Below, in pieces: positions 47,245 to 59,059 of a stretch of 64,000 nt of DNA (positions are counted from its first letter, which is position 1; each line of letters opens with the position of its first letter). The stretch is taken from contig QRFJ01002320.1 of NCBI GenBank assembly GCA_006176705.1, positions 1 through 64,000 on the forward strand, given 5' to 3'. The notes beneath the pieces were generated by a model. It was given only the letters and a program-made list of their open reading frames with translations, ran no database searches and was not told the origin of the DNA. The position numbers and the translations under genes are program-made. The stretch comes from Cocos nucifera (lineage: Eukaryota > Streptophyta > Magnoliopsida > Arecales > Arecaceae).

Positions 47245-47991
47245 GCTGGATTTATGCAGATGATGAGGTCCTTCTGGATGGTTGGAAAAAGGTCGACCGG
47301 AAGGAGGTCGACCAAAGGGAGCTTGCCCGACTATTGGAAGGAGTTTGTCTGAAAGGGAATCTGACTGGGGAAGGTCATCCAAAAGGAGGGCAACCGACGA
47401 AGATCGTCTGGATGGAGTCTGACTAGAGGAGTCTGAAAGGAGTCTAGCTTGGAGGAGATAGCAGTTCAAAAGAGGTTCGGATGTCTCCAAGATTGTCTAT
47501 GTGTTGACTAGTATTCACGGAACTAAGGATTGATGCCAAGGTTCTTTTGCTTGCACATCCAAAATTCTTGGTGCAAGAATCCAAAGACCCACCACTCACC
47601 GCATATTATAGAAGTTCATCCGAGGTGTAGCTCTATAGATCAAGATCGAACAACCTGAGAAAGTTCTAATTGAAGAGGAGTTCAAGCAGCTTCAATGTCG
47701 GCCAGGCCATATTGCACTGGGACCGAATACTTAATTGCTTAGAGGGCTATCATCACTATTCAAGCTCGTCTGGGTGAAATCCACAACACTTTGTAGGTTT
47801 TGGAGTCTTCTAAAAAAGTTGGTGATCAGAACTAAGAAAGTCGACTTGCAAGTCCATGTTGGACTACGGCCTTGGCGCTAAGCAGGGATTCTTTACTAGT
47901 TGAAGTCGGTCATGGTTGTTGTCACTGGATGAGGTCACCTCAAGACCTGGCGCTCTATCGGACTTTGGCAGGTGAGGGTTTATCCCTAACA
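47245..47991 (-). repeat. 3' LTR of gypsy B, inner part
   Basis: Aligns with 61369-62116 of the 5' LTR, for example GAGGTTCRGATGTCTCCAAG and GACCTGGCGCTCTATCG, and ends TTTATCCCTAACA. The purine-rich stretch on the minus strand just beyond (AAAGTAGAGAGGCTTA, 47992-48007) is the likely polypurine tract. Confidence 0.85.
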
Positions 47992-48612
47992 TAAGCCTCT
48001 CTACTTTCGAGTTTAAAATTTGAAAGAAGAGAGTAAAGAAATGAGAATGCCGAAGTTCTTTTCTGCTCTTCATGCCTGTTGGAAAGAAAGTTTTGGCATT
48101 TACCATGCTGGTGCCAAAACTTCTCAAATACGAGGTGACCCAAAAAGATAATTTTTGAAATTCTCGTCGAAGTGCTACCCAAGGTACGATGTAATTATGA
48201 TTCCATCTATTGCCAACCCTCTATCATGATGAACGGGATACGTGTTGACCTTAGGTTGGTTAGTGGAGACCTGCAATCATGACTGCCTCGGACTCTTGTG
48301 GCTATTTAAGCTCATCTTCTTCCTTTAGGATTTCAGTTTGCTCAGGTTTCCTCTCTTTTTCTTTTGGTCTTCATCTTCTTCCTGCTTTGGAGTGCTAGTA
48401 TTTTCTATCATCTCCCTTGATTCTCAGGGGTTCTCCCATTCGATTTTCATCGAGCTCGCTGTCTCTTCATTCTTTCCCATCGATTTAGGTTAGTCCCTGA
48501 ACCCTCCTGCTGATTATTCTTGTATTTTTTTGGCATCTTCATCCATTCGATTTCTTCAAAAATGTCTTGAGTCTTATTTTTTTAAATTTTTCAAAAGTTT
48601 TTTTAACTTAGT

Positions 48613-50508
48613 TTGATCCTTATGTCCATCGAAGGATCCTGGTCAACTTGTTTTGAGAGTTCGGCTCATCTAGCACTGATGGATCCATTCCATAAGGACT
48701 CCGAACCTATAGCAGTATCCCGACCTCCATTCATGCTCGATACCATCTCCTATAGACTTTGGCATAAAGATCTTTCTCTGATCAGGATCCAATTCAAAAT
48801 TCTTTCTGAATATGAGCTTGAACTTCTTGACTATATCGATCGAGCCTGCTTTTCTCCTCCAGGCCGAACTTGCTTGTATGTTGAAATCCTCCGTACAGAA
48901 CTTCGGCTATCCATACCTCCTTTTGTAGTCGATCTGTTTAAGTTCTTGAATATTTTCTTTACCGCTATGGCATCGAACTCACTTAGATTCGTCATAGAAT
49001 TTCTCTCTTTGTGTATTATGGCCGATGTCTGACCTACCATTTCTCTATTCTGTAATTTTTTTACCTTCAAATATCATCCCACCATCAAAGATTGGTGGTA
49101 TGTCTCTCCTTAGTTTGGCAAAAAGGGATTGCTTAAGGACGTCCCTTCTTCCATTCACAATTGGAAGGAGAAATTCTTTTTTGTTTCGTGCTCTTCCTTA
49201 GAACTAGGACTTCTTTCTTGGAGGAAAATAAGGGATTCAACCCGTTGAGCTTTCGAACTTGAGAAAGAAGATTGAGACTCAACCGACAGACTAAAGAACT
49301 ACCCAGCTCCCCCGATCTCCAAACTTCTGGATGATCAGACTTTATTTAACCTCGATCTCAGTCCTTTTGACCCGACAGGTAGTCCTCCGCGATCTATCAA
49401 TTGTACATTACTTTCTTTTTTTTTGACTTTAACTTTTTCTATCATAGAAATGACTCCTGAAGAGCGAAACTACCTAATGAAAGAGATCTAGTCCCTCAAG
49501 AGGAAGGACAGCACCATCGGAGAACCGTCGAAGAAGGTTCGCATTGAAGAGCCAACCCCGATCGTGCCAATCTAGACAGTACCTACCCCAGAGTCTGACA
49601 CGGCCACACCAAGTCCAGACATGCCTGGTGAAGTTGCTCCCTCTGCACCTCTTGAGTGGGAAGAAATCACAGAGAAGAGGAAGAAGAAGGAGAAGAATGC
49701 CATTGCAAAGAAGGTCAAGAGGAAGATCGGGCGCTCTGGCGGTGAGAGCTCTGGCCAGGAGGAGGGTTCCTTGGATGATCAGGAGGTTGTCTATTTCTTG
49801 ATGTGGGGTAGCATTCTCCCACACATCGTCGATAGAATGGTCCGAAAGGAGAACACGGAGAGATTCAATTAACCTTCATTGCTTATTTGAGGGTTAACAA
49901 CTTCTCCAAACTTGTTTGAATGAAGGATGTACTTTCAAAATTCTGACTTAAGCTCTTTCTATTCTGTAGCTGGGGCATTACTTGTTTGCCCATTCGAGAG
50001 AGTTGAGGCTTCCAAAGCTCTTCAGGAGGCTCAGGCGGAGATTGAGAGTGTTCGAACTGAGGTCGATAGCTTGAAGGTGGCCTCCGAGGCACAAACCGTA
50101 GAGGTCGAGCACCTTTGGGAGGCATTACGGAGGAAGGAGGAGGCTTCGATGGGGTTGAAGGCGGCCCTGACCCTTTTTGAGGACAAGAAGAGGAAGGTTG
50201 AAGAGGAGGTCGGTGCCAAGAAGGAGCACACTGTCGAGGCCTTCAAGTCTTCCAAACCCATGGAAGACATCAAGATTACTTTCGCTAAGGAAGCTTTCTT
50301 AGAGGGGTTCGAGATCTGCATGAGAAGGATCGCAAAGAACTTTCCCGAGATTGACCTCGACCTTCTGATGGATGAACCCAGTGAAGAAGTTGGTCCCTCC
50401 AATGCTGGTGCTGCCTCTCCCACCATCGAGTTTGCCCTTGAAGCTCTTGGGCCTACAGTCATGGAGCCCCGAACCTGCTCCTATACCGATCTCGTCTGCT
50501 ACTGTACC
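48613..50508 (+). pseudogene. Antisense reading frame 1 of gypsy B (gypsy-type transposon domain plus coiled coil)
   Basis: Encoded opposite to gag-pol, between pol and the 3' LTR. The first part (48613-49032) has YVEILRTELRLSIPPFVVDL and NSLRFVIEFLSLCIM, resembling the putative gypsy-type transposon domain (PF04195, from memory), which is found in antisense frames of plant gypsy elements. A Lys/Arg-rich, nuclear-signal-like stretch lies at 49660-49730. A long coiled coil (ALQEAQAEIESVRTEVDSLK and following, 49990-50240) and an acidic DLDLLMDEPSEEVG tail come next. Stops break the frame near 49490, 49575 and 49870. It ends next to the copia solo LTR at 50509. Tat-lineage elements such as Grande carry an antisense gene in this position; its function is unknown. 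Confidence 0.6.
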
Positions 50509-52983
50509 TGAAGGAACCAGATCTAGGATTTCATGAATAGATCTTGAAACTTTTTCAAAATCAGACAGTAAAAAATTTAAATAAATTAAATTTTTATTTA
50601 AATAAATATAAAAATATCCTAGATCTAAGATTTATTATCTAATCAAGATATGATATTAAATTAAAAATTAAAAATATAAAGGAAAGATTGACATATTGAT
50701 CTCATCAATATGCTACAATACTACATCTAATGTAGCTATAGAATAATAGATTAAATCTAATATCTGAGCAAGTTAGATGTTCTAACTTGCTGATCCAGAC
50801 TTGAAGATGAAGTCATGAGCCACACATGCATCCGACCTCTAGAAATCATCCACACAAGCCCACGAACACGATCTAAGGTCCTGATGCAGGAAATTAGCAT
50901 AGTATGCTAGTATTGTACTGATCTCTCTTCGACGATTGATTCGATGCTTTCTTCTTCGAGACTTGGACTCTCCAAAATATTAGAAGAAAGAGGAGAGATT
51001 TTAGATCTAAGATTCTCTCAAAAAAAATCTTGAAAGGAGGAGAAGAGAAAATCAAAACAATCCTAGAAGAAGACCCTCTTCTTCTTTTCTTTTCTCTCAC
51101 CTAGACACCTAGTTTGGTGTCTGTGGAACCCCAACACCTAATAACCCTCTTCCTCTGATTTTTGCACACCCCAAAACTCTCCTAAAGGTCTATATTCTGT
51201 CAAAAAATTAGGCTAAAATTTATCCTAAATTTATATAAAAAGAAGAGTCCTTGTCTAGATCAAAAACTAGACAAGGAAGGACTAGTTTTGGCAAGAGGTT
51301 GGATTGGGTGCCCCTCTAATTTTTTTGATGAATCTAGCAAGAATACACACACAAAATTCCTTCTTTCTCACATAGAATAAGGGAGAAAAATAGGAGAGGG
51401 GCGGCACACTTAGAAGGAGGTGCTTTGGTTTATAAGGATTCTATCTCATAGAATCCTAAATCAAAACTAACTTCTCCTTTTGACTTGGTCAACCACCAAA
51501 TTATCATATAAGTAATAGAGGGAGAGAAGGGACATGCGTGAAGACCAAAGAGTGACTCTCTATCACACAAAAAAAAAAGAGAGAGTGGGCATGGGATATA
51601 GGTGGTGCAAGGATAGGGAGTCCTAGTCAGGACTTCTATTTTGACTTGGTCAAAAATTAGTTTCTCAAACCAAATTAAATCAAAAGTAAACCAATCCAAT
51701 TAAACTAGATCCTAATCTAATTAAAAACTTAATTAAATTAGACTAAATTAAATTTAATTTTAATTTAATTTTCTAATTAAATTAAGAAATTAGATTGATC
51801 GGAGTCTTAGTTGAACTAGGACTAGCTCTTTCCTGCACTTGGCTTATCCAATAAGCCAATTGAACTTGATCCAATCAAGTCTAAACTAAATCTAATTAAA
51901 TTATATTTAACTAAACTTAATCTCAGTCCTCTGGCTTAATCAAATTAAGTGAATTAGCAATTTAATTGCCAATCGATCCTCTTGCAATGCTTGTACTAAG
52001 TTAAACATCAATCATATTAATTTTTTAATCCTAGAATAATTCTCAATCATTGATCAATCATTCGATCAGATCATGAGCTTTAATGTATGTGACCTCATAG
52101 GTTCAAACCTAAGCTGATAGTATAAGAATAAATTTTTATACCAATCAAAGTAATCATCTAGCAATGGTACCTGATGGTCGGATAGGTCGAATGTGTAGAA
52201 TAATATCTTTAGAACACATGCGGATATAGTTTTTATATAATTCATCCCCTTGACCAAAATGCTCATAGGACACCTCAGAGTTCAACTGTCAACTCTGATT
52301 AGGTTGTCCACATTGTATTTCAAAATACCAAATCCATTTGATGGATTACCCTAGCCAAGGTTTTGCTATATTGAAATATAGTGATACATTATTCTCCAAC
52401 TCTTGGAGTGGTCAATTCCATCTTGATTACACACCCACTTCGTTAGTACTTGACTGTGCCTAGAAGCCTTCCATTACTAAATTAGAAATTCAATTAGTTT
52501 GGTACCAAAGCATAATGAGTTGCTTGCAAGTCATTGAGGTGATCTTAGGTCTAAGGGGCACTTATGCCTATATCCCATCAGAGATATTTTTGATAGTAGA
52601 ATGCTCTGGAGTTGATCATATTCAATGATGATGTACCCATACATCTCACCTATATGCCATACCAGTATCTCCATACTTCTTGATTAAGAGAACAATCAAT
52701 CCATATGGCATACAATGACCTATGCTCGATAGATGCTATCATCCTAATTAACAGTCTATCATTTGGTCGTGAATAAATTTATGGACTAATCGATAAATCA
52801 TCTCTTTATCGAAGCTAAATAGTCCTAAGAACTTCATCACAATAATGGAGTTCGTTAGAAGATGAATACTTTATAATAAAAAATATCAAAAATATATTTT
52901 ATTTATTAATAAATTAATTATAGATACAATGTAGCTCAACCGTTGATAGACTGATGATTGACTTTGGAATACATTTTTCAATA
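50509..52983 (-). repeat. Copia (Angela/Tork-like) solo LTR, 2475 bp
   Basis: The plus-strand start is TGAAGGAACCAGATC and the end is CATTTTTCAATA (CAACA expected, one change). The flanks are GTACC (50504-50508) and GTACT (52984-52988), a 5-bp duplication with one mismatch. A minus-strand TATA motif (TTATAAACC) is at 51429-51437. General layout and text types match the copia LTR at 4031-6311, although the two are clearly different families. No PBS or coding adjoins it and gypsy B sequence continues on both sides, so it is a solo LTR left by recombination. Confidence 0.7.
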
Positions 52984-53089
52984 GTACTAGCCAAAGTCGA
53001 AAACTTTTGATGACTTGTATTTTTTCTTTTTTTCTTTCAATGTATTCAAACATTTCGTTAATGCAATAAAAGTGAATTAAATTTCATAC

Positions 53090-54036
53090 TCGTATTGTGG
53101 TGTTTGTTGTTCAGAACTCCTCTGACGAGCAAAGTCCTAACCCTCCTTTTTTGGTCAAAGTTGCATTGCTACCTGAGGGCATCCCTTTAAGATCCATTAC
53201 TAAAAACTTGAAAAAGGAAGTTTATCAGTTGAAAAAGAAGTTAAAGAAGGTTGAAGATGAACTTCAAAAGTCGAGAAAAAGCTGCTCAGAGTTAACGATA
53301 GAGGTTACTTGCTTACCCCAAGTGCTCAAAAAGAATTCTATGGATTATATAAGAAAAAAAAAGATTTTGAAGTTGAGCTCGAAGAGATAAAAAAGCATGC
53401 CAATGAGAAGACTTGGTCTTTAATAGCCAAAGCCAGCTCCCTTGAAGTTAAGCTTAATGTGATAAAAGAAAAAAATTTACTATTGGAAGGGAGCTCACCA
53501 TGGTCTTCTGAGAAGGCATGGTACGACTGGGATTGGTCAAAAAAATTTTTGAAACTCCAAAGACAACTTTAGGATTTCGAAGCTTGGCACAATAGTTACA
53601 GAGATGCTGGGCAGAGAAAATGTCTAAACTTGAGCGCGAGCTTAAGGCAACTAGAGACGAAGTGATCCATCTTCAAAGGCAGTTAGCCGATAGCCAGTAG
53701 GCCGTTGTTAGCAGAGAGTCGGAGCAACTTGCTTCTTTAATTTAAGAAATTCTTCGATGATCTTTCAACATCGTACGAGAAGGATAAGGCCGAACTTCAA
53801 TAGCTGAAGATCCAAATGATATATGAGCGTCAAGCCATTAAGGATGCATAGGCCAAGTCGAAGGTCCTAAAAAGGCAACTACAAAAGTCCAAGGATAATT
53901 TCTAGCAAATCGACAAATTATTTATGGAGAGTCTGCTAAAAAGGAGAGAACTTGAAGAAGAAATCATCAGTTTGAAGCAATCTTTGGTGGTGGCAGGGAT
54001 CGGTAGCCCGAAGTCTAAGGATTCTGGGCCCTCTTA
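53090..54036 (+). pseudogene. Antisense reading frame 2 of gypsy B (coiled-coil protein remnant)
   Basis: A second coiled-coil coding region on the plus strand. It starts about 53097 with SSDEQSPNPPFLVKVALLPE, then long heptad-rich Lys/Glu stretches (LKKEVYQLKKKLKKVEDELQ) in two overlapping frames to about 53570. It goes on, interrupted by stops, to 54036 (LEEEIISLKQSLVVAGIGSP). A U-rich tail with TTTTTGTACAGGGTC and AATAGAATGAAG after the stop resembles a 3' UTR. It may be the second exon or partner of antisense frame 1, divided from it by about 100 bases of non-coding sequence and the solo LTR. Confidence 0.5.
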
Positions 54037-54235
54037 AGACTTTATTTATTTTTCTTTCTCTCTTCTCTTCTCTTCTTTTTTTTGTACAGGGTCTTGCAGA
54101 CCTTTGTAATAGACTCCAATTTTTAATAGAATGAAGTTTTCCTCAATTGTCTCTTTGTCTTGCATGGATTTGCCATCTATTGTTTTCACCATTTTCTTCG
54201 CCTCATCTTTCATCAAAATAATCGTTGTTAGGTGT

Positions 54236-55234
54236 TCTTCTCTTGTTGGAAGTCTTCATCTGTGTCAGGATGAGGTTCTCCTCCTATTCCTGACACAGTT
54301 GGCTTTGACCTTCTTTTTCTATCAGGATGAGGTCTTCCTCATGTTCCTAATAGGGTTGGTTTTTCTTTATCTCTTTATTAGAATGAGGTCTTTCTTCCAT
54401 CTTAAATGATCGAAGGTCTTCATTCGTGTCAGGATGAGGTTTTCCTTCTATTCCTGACATGATTAGTGGGGGCATCTGAAGAGCCATCACAGGGGTCTCT
54501 TCCCTCCTCCTATCTTAAGTAATCGGAGGTCTTCATTTCGCTTATGTTAGGATGAGATTCTCCTCCTATTTCTAATAGAACAGTAGGAGCGCAATAGGGC
54601 CATTGGAAGGGCCTCTCTCCTCCTTCTATCTTACATGATCGAAGATCTTCATTTCATTCATATTAGGACGAGATTCTTCTTCTTTTCCTAACAAGATAGT
54701 AGGGACGCAAAAGGACCGTTGAAAGGGCCTCTCCCTTTCTCTTGTCTTACACGATTGGAGATCTTCATTTTGCTCATGTTAGGATGAGATTCTCCTCCTA
54801 TTTCTAATAGAATAGTGGGACGCAAAAGGATCATTAAAAGGGCCTCTCCCCTCCTCCTATCTTACACGATCAAAAGTCTTCGTTTTGCTTATATTAGGAT
54901 GAGATTCTCCTCTTGTTCCTAATAGAACAGTAGGAATACAAAAGAACCATTGAAAGGGCCTCTTTCCTCCTCCTGTCTTACATGATCGGAGGTCTTCGTT
55001 TCACTCATATTAGGATGAGGTTCTCCTTCCATTCCTAATAGGACAGTAGGGATGCAAAAGGACCATCAAAAGAGCCTCTCCCCTGCTCCTGTCTTACACG
55101 ATCGGAGGTCTTTGTTTCGCTCATATTAGGATGAGATTTTTTTTCTATTCTTAGTAGGACAGTAGGGACGTAAAAAGATCGTTGAAAGGGCCTCTTCCCT
55201 CCTCCTATCTTACATGACTGGAGGTCTTCGTCTT
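54236..55234. repeat. Tandem array of about 116-bp units in gypsy B
   Basis: Seven successive units start at about 54408, 54522, 54638, 54754, 54869, 54985 and 55101 (marker GATCGGAGGTCTTCRTTT), with a partial unit at 55217. Spacing is 114-117 bases. Two diverged short units precede them (54236-54407). Within a unit the words TTAGGATGAGATTCTCCTCC, AGTAGGGACGCAAAAGGA and GAAAGGGCCTCTCCC recur. It lies between the antisense frames and the 3' end of pol. Tandem repeats in this region are known from Tat-lineage elements and can seed satellites. Confidence 0.88.
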
Positions 55235-55259
55235 TGTTCAGGAACGAAGTTTGGTTAAG

Positions 55260-58200
55260 TTATTTTCTGTCATTATACAATTTTGCACCAAAGGATAGAG
55301 ATATTGAAATGAGAAAATTTTATTGAGATAAGATTATTGGTAATGCATTCGTAAGTTCTCCGAATTCTAGGGTTGTGGGAGTGTTGCCCCTCCGAGTTTC
55401 TTCAAGTAATAAGTTTCGAGCCGGACGACCTCCTTAACTTTATATGGGCCTTCCTAATTTGGTGTTGGAGTACCAAGTCTCTCACTTTGAATACTTTGCC
55501 TCTGACCTTGGAGTTGTAGTAACGGGCTACTTTCTGCTTGTAGGCTGCCATCCAAACTTGAGCTTCATTCCTTTTTTCTTCTAATAAGTCGAAGTTAACC
55601 CTAAGATCCTATGAGTTCCACTGCTCATTGAATGCTATAACTCGTGCTGATGGAAGTTTAAGCTCTATCAAAATAACTGCTTCTATTTCGAAGGTCAAGA
55701 TGAATAGAGTCTCTCTAGTTGGCAGCCTTTGGATAGTTTGGTATGCCTAGAGTATATGGTAGAGTTCGTCTACCCAAGTTTCTTTTGCTCTCTCAAGCCT
55801 TGCTTTGATATCTTGTAGTAGAATTCTATTGGTTATCTTGACCTCACCGTTTACCTATGGATGGGCTACTGATGTAAAATTATGAGATATGTTCAAATCT
55901 TCATAGAACTTGATGAATTTTATTCCAGCAAACTATCATCCATTATCTGTTATGAGAGTCTAAGGCAGACCGAACCTACAAATAATTGACTTCCAGATGA
56001 AGTTCTGTACTTTAACTTTGGTGATCTTTGTTAGAGGCTCAATCTTGATCCACTTCATGAAGTAATCGATTGCTACTAGAAAAAATTTTTGCTGTCCGAA
56101 TGCCATGGAAAAGGATTCGAGTATGTCCATTTTCCATTGTACAAACGACCATGGGACACTTAGGAGGGCAAACTCAGAAGTCAGCTATCTCTGAATATTA
56201 GCATTCCTTTGACATCGATCATATTTTTTGACATATTCTATTGAATCATGATACATTGTCGGCCAATAGTAGTCCTGTCGAAGTAGTCTATAAGATAAAG
56301 ATCTGACCCCTACATGACTTTCGCAAATTTCTTCATGCACCTTTCATAATGCAAAATTGGCCTCAGAATGTCGGAGACATCTCAATAGTGGTAAAGAGTA
56401 TGATCTTTTATACAGCTTGTTTTCATATAGGATATATCGAGAGGTTTGATTTCTTAGTTTTTGAGTTTCTTTTGGATCATAAGGAAGAGTTCCGTCCTTG
56501 AGATAAGCAATTAGCAGGTCGATCTAGCAGGATTCATGGTCGATCTGCATCATAGACCGTGACTCCTTCAAACTTAGGCATTTCAGAACTTCAAAGAAGA
56601 CTTCTTTTGATAATTCCTTCGGTATAAGTGTAGCTAGCTTAAAGAGAAAGTCAGCTATAGTATTTTCTACCCTTGAAATCTGTTGAACGTTAAAACTATC
56701 GAAGGTTGGAGTCAAGTTCTTTACTTTTTTGAGATATTTTATCATGCCTTCCTTCTGAGCTTCATAATTATCACTAACTTATCTGACCATCAATTAAAAA
56801 TCACTGTAAGCTTGGAGCTGATCCACTTCCAACTCTTTGGCTATTCTTAATCTTACAATTAGAGCTTCATATTCGGTCTCATTATTTGTTGTAGGGAATT
56901 CAAAGCATAATGCATTTTCGGCAATGATTCCTTTGGGGTTTATCAAGATCAATCCAGCACTTGTGCTCGAAGCATTAGATGAGCCGTCCACATATAGGGC
57001 CTGAAAGCCTTTAGAAAGGTTGGCACTTTCTGCGGAGGAGCTCGGCTGTAACCATGGGATGCTGATTTTATTTTGTTCAAGTTCGATCTCATCCAGGATG
57101 ATGCATTGCACTATAAAATCTGCCAATATTTGAGCTTTGATTGACGGTCAAGACTGAAAGTTGATGTCGAACTCTGTAAGTTCAATTATCCATTTTACGA
57201 TTCTTTCGAAGGTCTTTATTCGATGGAGAACTGTCTTGATTGGCTGATCAGTAAGGAGGGTTATGGCGTACCCTTGGAAGTGAGATTGAAGTCTTCGAGC
57301 TATGATCAGCAGAGTATAAGTTAGTTTTTCTAACTTAGTATACCTGATTTTGACATCTCTCAAGACTCGACTTATGTAATAGATTGGCCGCGGCACTTTC
57401 ACCTCTTTTTTGACTAGAACTGTCACAAGGACCATTGGAAATACCGTCAAATACAAAAATAATTCTTCTTCAGGTTCGGGTTTTGCCAACAGGGGAGGTA
57501 AGCCGAGGTAATTCTTTTCTTCAAATGCCTGTTGACATTCGACGGTCCAACAGAAGTTCTTCGGTTGTTTGAGGATTCGGAAGAAGGGCATGCATTGCTC
57601 GACCGACCTCGAGATAAAGCGGTTGAGGGTTGCCACCTTTTATGTTAGGCGTTGGACTTCTTTTATTGATTTTGGATCAGTCATCTCTTAAATGGCTCGA
57701 ATCTTTTTCGAATTTGCCTCGATTTCATGCCTCGATACCATAAAATCTAAAAATTTTTCTGAGGTTACTTTAAAGATGCACTTGATTGGGTTCAACTTCA
57801 TCTTGTATCTCCATAGGCTACTGAAGGTCTTATCGAGATCAACTATATGATTTATCGAAGACTAGTTCTTAACAAGCATATCGTCTATATAAACCTCCAT
57901 GTTACGATCGATCTGTTCCTTAAAGATCTTATTCATCAGGCGCTGGTAGGTCACTCCTGCATTTTTGAGTTCGAAGGACATAATTCTATAACAATAAAAA
58001 TCACGATCAGTAATAAAAGTAATTTTTTTCTCATCTTTCAGAGCCATCCGAATTTGGCTATAGCTGGAGAAGGCATCCATGAAGATGAGAAGCTCATGGC
58101 CCAAAATTACATCCACCAGCTGATCAATTCTGGACATAGGGTAGCTATCTTTTGGATAGGCCTTGTTCAACTTTTAGAAATCTATATACATTCTTCATTT

Positions 58201-59058
58201 TTTATTTGCCTTCTTAACAAGAATCATGTTGAAGACCCAATTTAGATAGGAGACTTTTCGGATGAACCTAGCCTTGAGAAGCTTGTCAACTTCTTTTGCA
58301 ATTGCCTTTTATCTCTCTGGGGCATGGCTGCGCATCTTTTCTTTCATCAATCGATGTTTGGGATCAACAACCAAATAATATTTCATAACTTTGACATCAA
58401 TTTTGGGCATGTCCGTTGGGGCCCAAGCGAAAACATTTGCAATCTTCTATAGGAATTCAACGAGTTGCTCTCGCACCCCTTCTCCTAGATTGGAGCCGAT
58501 CTGCACCGTGTGCTCTTTATTTCCATCATTCAAAGAAATTGAGACAAGATCCTCCATGGGTTCTCCCCGTTCTTCTATAAGGTCATCCCGGACGTCCAGC
58601 CCATCAAACGAATAAGGGTCTGATTGTTCTCTCCTTTGCAAGGTAATCAAATAGCAATGTCTTGCCAGAGCTTGGTCTCTCCTGACTTCTCTGATCTTGT
58701 AGTTTGTTAAAAACTTCATCTTTAAATAGTAGGTCGACACTACTGTCTGAAGTACGTTTAGATCAGGTCGGCCAAGAATTGCATTATAAGCAAATGGAGC
58801 TTTTATCACCAAAAAATCTACTTATGCCCTGGACTGTCTTGGATATCGCCCTGCAACCATAGTTAAAGTTATTACCCCTTCGACTGGCACTGCATCACTA
58901 GTGAAGCCAACCAATAGAGAACTCATTGGTCCGAGCTGATTATTAAGTATAAATATTTTGGAGAAAGCATCATAAAATAAGACATCAGCCGAACTTCTAT
59001 TATCGATAAGAATGCAGTGTACATCATAGTTTGCAATATTTAAAGTTATTACAACCAT
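55260..59058 (-). pseudogene. Ty3/gypsy (Tat-type) pol remnant, gypsy B
   Basis: Read from high to low coordinates. Protease at 58822-59058 (VHCILIDNRSSADVLFYDAF, the active-site Gly replaced by Arg), then VDFLVIKAPFAYNAILGRPD. Reverse transcriptase at about 57640-58420 has MILVKKANKK, LGHELLIFMDAFSSYSQIRM and YIDDMLVKN at about 57870-57895. RNase H at 57148-57636 has YYISRVLRDVKIRYTKLEKL. The second RNase H at 56794-57126 has YVDGSSN, NNETEYEAL and YSDF, its likely D-E-D residues. Integrase at about 55270-56500 has GVRSLSYRLLRQDYYWPTM, VNGEVKITNRILLQDIKARL and DELYHILWAY. Stops are frequent. Better preserved than gypsy A and colinear with it. Confidence 0.9.
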
Positions 59059-59059
59059 G

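Noticed and set aside
54236..55234. CRISPR-like regular repeats
   Set aside because: The units are contiguous 116-bp tandem repeats without unique spacers, inside a plant retrotransposon.
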